Shown here: positions 15,882 to 22,460 of the stretch, in pieces
How the letters are laid out: every line of letters starts with the position of its first letter
How positions within the stretch are numbered: the first letter of the stretch is position 1
Origin: an uncultured Clostridia bacterium
Lineage (GTDB): Bacteria; Bacillota; Clostridia; TANB77; CAG-465
NCBI GenBank assembly: GCA_934162655.1
Contig: CAKPJL010000010.1
Location: forward strand, 1 to 32,495
Reading direction: 5' to 3'
DNA length: 32,495 bases
Translations under genes and position numbers: made by a program
The notes under the pieces: generated by a model
Told to the model about the DNA's origin: nothing
Seen by the model: the letters and a program-made list of their open reading frames with translations, nothing else
Databases searched by the model: none

Positions 15882-16463
15882 TTATTTTGTATATATAATT
15901 GGTTGTATTTGTTTGCCTTCCAAGGCCTTTTTAATTGTAGGAATAACATAGTCATAATTTAAAACCAGTGATTTTGGCTTTGTTATGCAGTCATCCTGAT
16001 TAAATGGTATGAAATAAAAATTTTTTGTATTTATAACTTTACCTATGTTTTGCAAAGTGGCACCAAGTCCATCGTTTGTAGAAATACCAATTACTACTGG
16101 TTTGTTTTTACGTATATGGCTTTTTATTGCCATAAGCACAGTTGTGTCTGTAATTCCGTTTGAAAGCTTTGCAAGAGTATTACCAGAGCATGGGCAAATA
16201 AGTAGTATGTCAAACATGTCTTTTGGCCCAATTGGTTCTGCTAAAACTATAGAATCAATTACCTTATGTTTTGTAGTTTTTTCTAACATTTCAACAAATT
16301 CACTACTTTTATAAAATCTAGTATCAAAATTTCTTACGTTTTCAGATATAATCGGGAAAACTTCTGCACCAGCATCAATTAAACTATATATTACTTCCTG
16401 AACATATTTAAAATTGCAAAATGAACCAGTTATTCCTAGTCCTATCTTTAAATTATCTAACAA
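15882..16463 (-). CDS. dpaB: Dipicolinate synthase subunit B (DpaB/SpoVFB)
   Basis: Flavoprotein-fold partner of DpaA in dipicolinic acid synthesis. The sequence tracks B. subtilis SpoVFB throughout: KIGLGITGSFCNF, NVRNFDTRFY, DSIVLAEPIGPKDMFD, CSGNTLAKLSNGITD, VVIGISTNDGLGA and FYFIPFNQDDCITKP. The start is TTG at 16463, because GGGAGG lies at 16476-16471 with 7-base spacing; the in-frame ATG at 16481 lies upstream of that site. This gives 193 aa, normal for the family. It follows lexA by 53 bases on the same strand, but a sigma-K-like promoter in that gap suggests separate expression. Confidence 0.9.
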   Translation of the reverse strand: MLDNLKIGLGITGSFCNFKYVQEVIYSLIDAGAEVFPIISENVRNFDTRFYKSSEFVEMLEKTTKHKVIDSIVLAEPIGPKDMFDILLICPCSGNTLAKLSNGITDTTVLMAIKSHIRKNKPVVIGISTNDGLGATLQNIGKVINTKNFYFIPFNQDDCITKPKSLVLNYDYVIPTIKKALEGKQIQPIIYTK

Positions 16464-16485
16464 AAAAACACCTCCCGACATACTT

Positions 16486-16514
16486 TATTGTATGAAGTAA
16501 AGTGCTTAATTGTT
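16486..16514 (-). promoter_or_regulatory. Sigma-K-like promoter of dpaB
   Basis: On the reverse strand: AACA (16514-16511), 16 bp, CATACAATA (16494-16486). This fits the mother-cell sigma-K consensus (mACm, 16-17 bp, CATAnnnTA), the factor that controls spoVF in B. subtilis. The predicted start lies just upstream of the ribosome binding site. Match judged by eye. Confidence 0.6.
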
Positions 16515-16516
16515 AA

Positions 16517-17122
16517 TTAGAATCTTCTAAAAAGTCCAACTACTTTTCCTACTATTTGTGCATCTTTTACTATTATTGGTTCCATAGTATCATTTTCAGG
16601 TTGCAATCTTATATGATCTTTTTCTTTGTAAAAAGTTTTTACTGTCGCATTTCCATCAATCATAGCAACTACTATTTCGCCGTTTCTTGCAGTAGATTGT
16701 TTTGAAACTATTATAAAGTCACCATTATTTATTCCAACTTGTATCATACTTTCACCTTGAACTTTTAGTATAAAGTTATCATTTTGTAAAGCATTACGGC
16801 TAAAAAAGCTTTCACCTATTGCAAAATAATCCTCAATATTTTCAGTAGCAAGTATAGGTTCACCTGCTGCCACTTTACCTACAATTGGAACAGATATTGT
16901 TGGCTCAGAACCTTTTATTTTAATAGCTCTCGTTTTTAAATTAGATTTATCAATATATCCTTTTTCAGCTAGTCTCCATACATATTGATGTGCAGAAGAA
17001 GTTGATTTAAAACCAAGTGCAGCACATATTTCTCTAACTGATGGTGGAAATCCAGTTGAATTAATTTGTTTTTTTATGAATTCTAAGACTTCTTCTTCTT
17101 GTCTTGTTAAATCGTCGTACAT
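16517..17122 (-). CDS. lexA: SOS repressor LexA
   Basis: Represses DNA damage genes and cleaves itself when RecA is activated. The 201-aa protein has the winged helix with FPPSVREICAALGFKSTSSAHQYV (two lines of the DNA-binding helix within residues 25-48), the self-cleavage bond A86-G87 (VGKVAAGEP), catalytic S125 (QGESM) and K162 (ATVKTF). ATG 17122 is preceded by AGGAGGT. Promoter and a candidate LexA box lie directly upstream at 17152-17190, predicting autoregulation; a closely similar box precedes recN. Confidence 0.96.
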   Translation of the reverse strand: MYDDLTRQEEEVLEFIKKQINSTGFPPSVREICAALGFKSTSSAHQYVWRLAEKGYIDKSNLKTRAIKIKGSEPTISVPIVGKVAAGEPILATENIEDYFAIGESFFSRNALQNDNFILKVQGESMIQVGINNGDFIIVSKQSTARNGEIVVAMIDGNATVKTFYKEKDHIRLQPENDTMEPIIVKDAQIVGKVVGLFRRF

Positions 17123-17151
17123 TTTAAAATACCTCCTATAAAATTAATTTG

Positions 17152-17180
17152 AGTATATCATATAAACATTTGCTTGTCAA
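17152..17180 (-). promoter_or_regulatory. lexA promoter
   Basis: On the reverse strand: TTGACA (17180-17175), exactly 17 bp, TATACT (17157-17152). Confidence 0.75.
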
Positions 17181-17190
17181 ACAAAAGTTT
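17179..17190 (-). promoter_or_regulatory. Candidate LexA box overlapping the lexA -35
   Basis: AAACAAAAGTTT in forward orientation, an AAAC-N4-GTTT inverted repeat differing in one base from the recN-promoter box. A weaker AAAC-ATTT-GCTT lies at 17164-17175 in the spacer. Confidence 0.55.
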
Positions 17191-17200
17191 TAAATTCATT

Positions 17201-17238
17201 AAAAAATATCCCCTAAAACAAATATTTTAGGGGATTTT
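17201..17238 (-). terminator. Terminator of the 93-aa gene
   Basis: ATCCCCTAAAA (17208-17218) pairs perfectly with TTTTAGGGGAT (17225-17235), 6-nt loop. On the reverse strand the hairpin is followed by six T (17206-17201). Confidence 0.85.
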
Positions 17239-17294
17239 ATATATACAAGAAGCAAACCAATCATAAAAACAAATAGTCTGCCTCCTGAGTGCAA

Positions 17295-17576
17295 TTAAGA
17301 GGCCATTAAGTAGAGTTTACTAATTTCCTTCCAAAGATCATAGAGTGGACTTTGAACTCCTGCAATCTTTGTTTCTGCAACTACTCGGTAATTAGCAGTA
17401 CGTTCAAAAATTCCATAGAGTTTATCATCATCGTATACACCGATAAGTGTTGACGCGACATCGGCTGATGATATATCCCTTGCAGATACATGTGGAAAGA
17501 AAAATATTCTTCCATGGATATCTTCTGCGTACAGCGGTTCTCTTTCTTTGTTTAACATGATTTTTTTAATAAACAT
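17295..17576 (-). CDS. Hypothetical protein, 93 aa, with near-consensus promoter
   Basis: Not recognised. The compact, probably globular protein has no signal peptide, membrane helix or cysteine. Distinct stretches are EDIHGRIFFFPHVSARD in the first half and YRVVAETKIAGVQSPLYDLW in the second. The ATG at 17576 has GGAGGT eight bases upstream. The gene stands alone: TTGACT - 17 bp - TATAAT with an extended TGC motif, and a GC-rich hairpin terminator. Its codons are less AT-biased than those of neighbours (for example GCC, ACC, CTC and GCG-type codons appear), which suggests high expression or later arrival. A 20-bp AT palindrome lies in the leader at 17591-17610. Function unknown. Confidence 0.75.
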   Translation of the reverse strand: MFIKKIMLNKEREPLYAEDIHGRIFFFPHVSARDISSADVASTLIGVYDDDKLYGIFERTANYRVVAETKIAGVQSPLYDLWKEISKLYLMAS

Positions 17577-17632
17577 ATTTTTTTACCTCCAAAATTTTAA
17601 TTAAAATTTTATACTTTTTTTGTTACCAAATT

Positions 17633-17661
17633 ATTATAGCATATTTTTTATTAGAAGTCAA
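17633..17661 (-). promoter_or_regulatory. Strong promoter of the 93-aa gene
   Basis: On the reverse strand: TTGACT (17661-17656), 17 bp, TATAAT (17638-17633) with TGC directly upstream of the -10 box. Confidence 0.75.
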
Positions 17662-17787
17662 TATTTATGTGAATTAATTTTAAATAAAATGCTTATATAT
17701 CAATATTTGTCAAAAAATGTCGTAAAACAAAATTAGAATTTTTGTATTCCAATATTTAAAAACTTACTTTCTTTTTTCTCATTATTG

Positions 17788-17796
17788 TGTTATAAT
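17788..17796 (+). promoter_or_regulatory. Extended -10 promoter of rimO-rho
   Basis: TGT-TATAAT at 17788-17796, no clear -35 box, 15 bases before the TAAGGAG site of rimO. Confidence 0.5.
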
Positions 17797-17818
17797 ATAT
17801 GCTGTAAGGAGTAAATTT

Positions 17819-19129
17819 ATGAATGTAGGTATAGTAATGCTTGGTTGTTCAAAAAATCAAGTCGATAGTGAAATGATACTTGGACTCTTCAAAAAGTTAG
17901 GATATAGTATTGTAAATGATCCAAGTAAGGCAGATATTATTATTGTAAACACTTGCGGTTTCATTGAGTCAGCCAAAAAAGAAGCAATAGATACAATACT
18001 TGAGATGGCTGACTATAAAAAGGTAAGATGTAGAGCTTTAATTGTAACTGGATGTCTTGCTAAAAGATATAAAAATGAAATAATCTCATCAATGCCAGAA
18101 GTTGATTTAGTTATAGGAGTAGATGAGTATAAAGATATAGATGAAATATTATCAAGATTTTTAGATCAAAAGTTTTTATCAAATAAATTGGAATTTAACA
18201 AAAGAATTGTTTCTACTAATTTTCCACTTGCATATGTGAGGATTTCAGATGGATGTGATAATAAATGTAGCTATTGTGCAATACCACTTATTAGAGGAAG
18301 TTTTAAATCAAGGAAAATGGAAGATATATTAGAAGAAACAAGATGGTTAGCAAGTCAGGGAATAACTGAAATTTGTGTTATATCACAAGATACTACTAAA
18401 TATGGTAAAGATATTTATGGTAAGCTTAAGCTTGCTTCACTTTTGCATGAAATGAGTAAAATAGAGGAAATAAAGTGGATCAGAGTTTTATATATGTATA
18501 CTTTTGAGGTAACAGATGAATTAATAGAAGAAATTTCAAAAAATAATAAAATTTGTCCATATTTCGACATACCAATACAACATGGATGTGATAAAATACT
18601 AAAAGCAATGAATAGATATGATACAAAACAGACTATTTATAATATTACAAAAAAAATTAGAGAAAAGATACCTAATGCAGTGCTTAGAACAACAATAATA
18701 ACTGGATTCCCAGGTGAAACTAGAAAAGATTTCGAAGAATTAAAAGAACTTATAAAAAATATTAAATTTGACAGACTAGGTGGTTTTACCTATTCAAAAG
18801 AAGAAGACACAAAAGCCTATGATATGGCAGATCAAGTAGAAGAAAAGGTTAAAAAACAACGTTTAAAGGAAATTCTTGATATTCAAAAAGAAATATCAAA
18901 AGATTTAAATGAAAAAAAACTTGGAAAAGAATATGAAGTTATTGTTGAAAATATAACAGAAGATGAAAAATATTTTGTTTGTCGTTCATATATGGATGCA
19001 CCAGATGTAGATGGAAGGATATATGTAAAAATAGATAATAATAGTATAAATAAGGTAATAGTTGGTGAGTATTGTAAAGTAAAAATTATAGATTATAATA
19101 ATTACGATTTATTTGCCAAAGTGATTTAA
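17819..19129 (+). CDS. rimO: Ribosomal protein S12 methylthiotransferase RimO
   Basis: Radical-SAM enzyme that methylthiolates a conserved Asp of ribosomal protein S12. The 436-aa protein has the N-terminal domain with auxiliary-cluster cysteines C10 (MLGCSKN), C46 (VNTCGFI) and C79 (VTGCLA), the radical-SAM motif C146-X3-C150-X2-C153 (CDNKCSYC), and a C-terminal TRAM domain (about 370-436). LGCSKNQVDSE and the RimO-type CAIPLIRG favour RimO over the related MiaB. ATG 17819 has TAAGGAG upstream. rho follows after 11 bases, so the two are probably co-transcribed. Confidence 0.95.
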   Translation: MNVGIVMLGCSKNQVDSEMILGLFKKLGYSIVNDPSKADIIIVNTCGFIESAKKEAIDTILEMADYKKVRCRALIVTGCLAKRYKNEIISSMPEVDLVIGVDEYKDIDEILSRFLDQKFLSNKLEFNKRIVSTNFPLAYVRISDGCDNKCSYCAIPLIRGSFKSRKMEDILEETRWLASQGITEICVISQDTTKYGKDIYGKLKLASLLHEMSKIEEIKWIRVLYMYTFEVTDELIEEISKNNKICPYFDIPIQHGCDKILKAMNRYDTKQTIYNITKKIREKIPNAVLRTTIITGFPGETRKDFEELKELIKNIKFDRLGGFTYSKEEDTKAYDMADQVEEKVKKQRLKEILDIQKEISKDLNEKKLGKEYEVIVENITEDEKYFVCRSYMDAPDVDGRIYVKIDNNSINKVIVGEYCKVKIIDYNNYDLFAKVI

Positions 19130-19140
19130 GGGGGAATATA

Positions 19141-20457
19141 ATGTATACAGCTGATAATTTAAAAAAAGCTACACTTATTGAGCTAAGGGATATAGCAAAA
19201 GAATTAAAACTAGATGGATATGAAAAGTTAAAAAAGGAATACCTAGTAGAAGAAATTATAAAAACACTTCAAGGTAATAATGAATTAGAAGAAAAAATAG
19301 ATATGCAAATAGAAAATCCTGAGACTGATTACATAGCAGAAGGAATACTTGAAGTAATGCCAGATGGATACGGATTTTTAAGAAGCGATAACTTTTTGTC
19401 TGGAAGTAAGGATATTTATGTGTCACAAGTACAAATAAAAAGATTTAGACTATCAACAGGTGATAAACTAAAAGGAATTGCAAGATTTACGACAGATCCT
19501 CAAAACAAATTTCCATCTCTTATATATATAGAGACAATAAATGATGATAGATTAGAAGTTGCATTAAAAAGAAAATCATTTGATAGTTTGATTCCTATAT
19601 ATCCAACTGAAAGATTAAAACTGGAATTAAATGAAAAAGATTATTCTACAAGATTGATAGATTTGATAGCACCAATAGGAAAGGGAACGCGTGGAATGAT
19701 TGTAGCACAACCAAAAGCAGGTAAAACTACTATTTTAAAGCAAATAGCAAATAGTATTTCTAAAAATAATAAAGAAGTTTACTTAATGGTATTATTAATT
19801 GATGAAAGACCTGAGGAAGTAACTGATATAGAGCGTTCAGTAGATGCAGAAGTAATTTATTCTACTTTTGATGAGGCACCAGAACATCACATAAAAGTTT
19901 CAAAAATGGTACTTGAAAGAGCAAAAAGATTAGTAGAACAAAATAGAGATGTTGTTATCTTACTTGATAGTATAACAAGACTTGCAAGAGCTAGTAATCT
20001 TACCGTAGAACCAAGTGGAAGAACACTTTCTGGTGGACTTGATCCGGCATGTTTACAATTTCCTAAAAAATTCTTTGGGGCTGCACGTAATATAGAAAAT
20101 GGAGGAAGCCTTACAATTCTTGCAACAGCACTTACAGAAACTGGTAGTAAGATGGATGATATAGTGTTTGAAGAGTTTAAAGGAACTGGAAATATGGAAG
20201 TTCACTTAGATAGAAAATTAAGTGAAAAAAGAATATTTCCAGCTATTGATATTTATAAATCAGGCACTAGAAGAGAAGATTTACTTTTGAGTAAAGAAGA
20301 GGCAGAGTGTAGTACATGTATAAGAAAAGTAATGAGTAAACAAAACTCAACACTTTCTAATGCCGAAATTGCAGAAAAAATATTTAACATATTAACAAAA
20401 ACCAAAAATAATGAAGAGTTCATAAAAGTTTTTTTAGAAAATGTTAAAAAGAAGTAG
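19141..20457 (+). CDS. rho: Transcription termination factor Rho
   Basis: Hexameric RNA-dependent ATPase that terminates transcription. The 438-aa protein has the Rho_N helical domain (1-45), the cold-shock-like RNA-binding domain with GILEVMPDGYGFLRS (about 68-82), the P-loop AQPKAGKTT (189-197), VLLIDERPEEVTDIERSV, LDSITRLARASN, and the Q/R-loop region SGGLDPACLQFPKKFFGAARN. AAGGGGG precedes ATG 19141. The gene lies in one transcript with rimO and ends at a strong intrinsic terminator. Confidence 0.97.
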   Translation: MYTADNLKKATLIELRDIAKELKLDGYEKLKKEYLVEEIIKTLQGNNELEEKIDMQIENPETDYIAEGILEVMPDGYGFLRSDNFLSGSKDIYVSQVQIKRFRLSTGDKLKGIARFTTDPQNKFPSLIYIETINDDRLEVALKRKSFDSLIPIYPTERLKLELNEKDYSTRLIDLIAPIGKGTRGMIVAQPKAGKTTILKQIANSISKNNKEVYLMVLLIDERPEEVTDIERSVDAEVIYSTFDEAPEHHIKVSKMVLERAKRLVEQNRDVVILLDSITRLARASNLTVEPSGRTLSGGLDPACLQFPKKFFGAARNIENGGSLTILATALTETGSKMDDIVFEEFKGTGNMEVHLDRKLSEKRIFPAIDIYKSGTRREDLLLSKEEAECSTCIRKVMSKQNSTLSNAEIAEKIFNILTKTKNNEEFIKVFLENVKKK

Positions 20458-20468
20458 AAAAATTTTTT

Positions 20469-20503
20469 AGCTTATGATAAAATAATTTATCATAAGCTTT
20501 TTT
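20469..20503 (+). terminator. Terminator after rho
   Basis: AGCTTATGATAAA (20469-20481) pairs perfectly with TTTATCATAAGCT (20486-20498), 4-nt loop, T run to 20503. Confidence 0.9.
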
Positions 20504-20534
20504 ATGATTTTTTAACTAAGGAGAGAGTAGATAT

Positions 20535-22199
20535 ATGAAAGAAAAGAAGATAAAAGTTGTAATAGAGGATGGAGATAGAGTAGAAAAGCTAAACGTAAAT
20601 ATAAAATCTAAAATATGTGATGTCGTAAAAGATATAGACTTTATAGATGATAAAGTATTAGGATTTTATGTTAATAATGATTTGAAAAGATATGATGCTG
20701 AACTTGTAAAAGATTCAAAAATTATTCCTATAAGACTTTCATCAGGTGATGGTTATAGACTTTATTCAAGAACTTTAAAAATGGTGCTTTATATGGCCTT
20801 AACTAAGCTTTATGCATCAGTGGATGTTAAGTTTTTGACAACTATTAATAGAGATCAGTATTTTATAACACAAAATATTGAACTTACACGAGATAAAATA
20901 ACAAAAATAAAAGATGAAATGCAAAGAATAATTGAAAAAGATCTACCAATAACTAAAAGAATAGTACCAATAGAAGAGGCAATGGAATTATATAAAGATG
21001 CAAATAATGAGGATAAACTTGACAATGTTGGAAATAGACTAAAACAAAATGTATCAATGTATTTTTGCGACGGAATGTATAATTATTTTTATGGTTCACT
21101 TGCAAAAAGTACAGGTGCAGTTAGAGTATTTGATCTGATGCCATATAGAGAAGGGGCACTTCTTCTTATGCCAAATGACAACTATGAACTAAATAAAGAT
21201 GTAAATGTTAAAAAAAGACTTTATGACACTTTTATAGACTTTAATAGACTTACAGATACTTTAAATATAGATAATGTGGGAGCATTAAATGATATAATTA
21301 TTAAAGGAAAGATAAACAATGTTATTCAAGTAGCAGAGGCTATACATCAAAGAAAAATGGTAGAACTTGTACAAAACATTGAAAAAAGAAAAGATAAAGT
21401 AAAGATGATACTAATTGCAGGGCCTTCATCTTCTGGCAAGACTACATTTGCTCAAAAATTAGGGGTACAGCTTGAACTTATAGGTCTTCATCCAGTAACT
21501 ATTTCTATGGATAATTATTTTGTTGAAAGAAAAGATAATCCAGTAGGGCCAGATGGTAAACTAGATTTCGAATGCGTGGAAGCATTAGATAGAAAATTAT
21601 TTAATTCACAAATGAGAGATTTAATACAGGGGAAAACAGTAGAACTACCAAGATTTGATTTTATATATGGAAAAAAAGAATATAAAGGTGATTTCTTAAA
21701 ATTAAATCAAAATGATGTTTTAATTATTGAAGGAATACATGCTTTAAATCCAATAATGACAGAATTTACTCCAGATGAGAATAAATATAAAATCTATATT
21801 GCTCCGATTGCTACACTAAATATAGATGGATATACCAAGGTATCTTCAACAGATACAAGGATTTTAAGAAGAATGGTAAGAGATTATAATACACGTGGAC
21901 ATAAGGTAGAAAAAACTTTTGAACTTTGGCAAAATGTAAAAAAGGGAGAGGAAAAATATATTTTCCCATATGTAGATACGGTAGATTTTGTCTTTAATTC
22001 GAGTCTTATATACGAACCAAGTGTCATGAAAACTTTTGCACAGCCATTACTTTTACAAGTAGATAAAGATAGTATTTATTATTCCGAGGCAAGAAGACTA
22101 TATGAATACTTAAATAACTTTTTACCTATGGAAACGGGAAATATTCCGGTAGATTCAATAGTAAGAGAATTTATAGGAAATGGTTGTTTTTATCGCTAA
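20535..22199 (+). CDS. ThrRS-like/uridine kinase-type nucleoside kinase
   Basis: Fusion known in Clostridia: the N-terminal about 270 residues resemble the TGS and second-additional domains of threonyl-tRNA synthetase, and the C-terminal part is a uridine kinase/phosphoribulokinase domain. The kinase P-loop is GPSSSGKT (296-303), followed by TISMDNYFVER, LPRFDFIYGKKEY and VLIIEGIHALNP. Length 554 aa is normal. The start ATG 20535 has AAGGAGAG upstream. Only 32 bases separate it from the rho terminator and I see no clear promoter, so it may depend on read-through. The likely substrate is a pyrimidine nucleoside; the role of the ThrRS-like part is unknown. Confidence 0.88.
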   Translation: MKEKKIKVVIEDGDRVEKLNVNIKSKICDVVKDIDFIDDKVLGFYVNNDLKRYDAELVKDSKIIPIRLSSGDGYRLYSRTLKMVLYMALTKLYASVDVKFLTTINRDQYFITQNIELTRDKITKIKDEMQRIIEKDLPITKRIVPIEEAMELYKDANNEDKLDNVGNRLKQNVSMYFCDGMYNYFYGSLAKSTGAVRVFDLMPYREGALLLMPNDNYELNKDVNVKKRLYDTFIDFNRLTDTLNIDNVGALNDIIIKGKINNVIQVAEAIHQRKMVELVQNIEKRKDKVKMILIAGPSSSGKTTFAQKLGVQLELIGLHPVTISMDNYFVERKDNPVGPDGKLDFECVEALDRKLFNSQMRDLIQGKTVELPRFDFIYGKKEYKGDFLKLNQNDVLIIEGIHALNPIMTEFTPDENKYKIYIAPIATLNIDGYTKVSSTDTRILRRMVRDYNTRGHKVEKTFELWQNVKKGEEKYIFPYVDTVDFVFNSSLIYEPSVMKTFAQPLLLQVDKDSIYYSEARRLYEYLNNFLPMETGNIPVDSIVREFIGNGCFYR

Positions 22200-22213
22200 T
22201 ATAATTTGGTTTT

Positions 22214-22253
22214 ATAAATATAGAAAATATAAATTTTCTATATTTATTTTTTT
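22214..22253 (+). terminator. Terminator after the nucleoside kinase
   Basis: ATAAATATAGAAAAT (22214-22228) pairs perfectly with its complement at 22233-22247, 4-nt loop, then a T run. Confidence 0.85.
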
Positions 22254-22310
22254 CTTTTCACTTTTATGTAAAATTTATTTTGAAGTATCTTTCCCATATT
22301 TTATAATGAC

Positions 22311-22354
22311 AAAAAATTGTAAAAAAATGTCAAAAAAATGTAATGATTTTTTTT
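22311..22354 (+). promoter_or_regulatory. Phased A-tracts upstream of the nrdD promoter
   Basis: A6 (22311-22316), A7 (22321-22327) and A7 (22332-22338) have centres 10.5 and 11 bp apart, followed by T8 (22347-22354). Such phasing predicts bent DNA and an UP-like element just upstream of the -35 box at 22365. Confidence 0.55.
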
Positions 22355-22364
22355 ATAAAAAGTA

Positions 22365-22393
22365 TTGACACGCTATACACCATTTGATATAAT
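22365..22393 (+). promoter_or_regulatory. nrdD operon promoter (perfect consensus)
   Basis: TTGACA (22365-22370), 17 bp, TATAAT (22388-22393) with extended TGA at 22385-22387. Confidence 0.85.
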
Positions 22394-22406
22394 ACGCATT
22401 GTAAAA

Positions 22407-22422
22407 ACACAATATATTGTGT
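22407..22422 (+). promoter_or_regulatory. NrdR box
   Basis: ACACAATATATTGTGT fully matches the NrdR box consensus (ACACwATATmTwGTGT) and lies just after the predicted transcription start. NrdR boxes normally come in pairs about 31 bp apart; the expected upstream position (about 22377) has only a half-site, ACACCAT, overlapping the -10. The NrdR gene is at 26440-26889. Confidence 0.85.
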
Positions 22423-22460
22423 TTAAAAGAAAGGGTTAATACAAGGGGTGGTATTTTATT

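Noticed and set aside
16045..16314. 89-codon forward frame inside dpaB
   Set aside because: Antisense shadow of dpaB without start signals.
17199..17264. 21-codon reverse frame (ATG at 17264) downstream of the 93-aa gene, with an AGGAGG at 17281-17286
   Set aside because: The site is 16 bases from the ATG and the frame runs through the terminator hairpin; likely chance.
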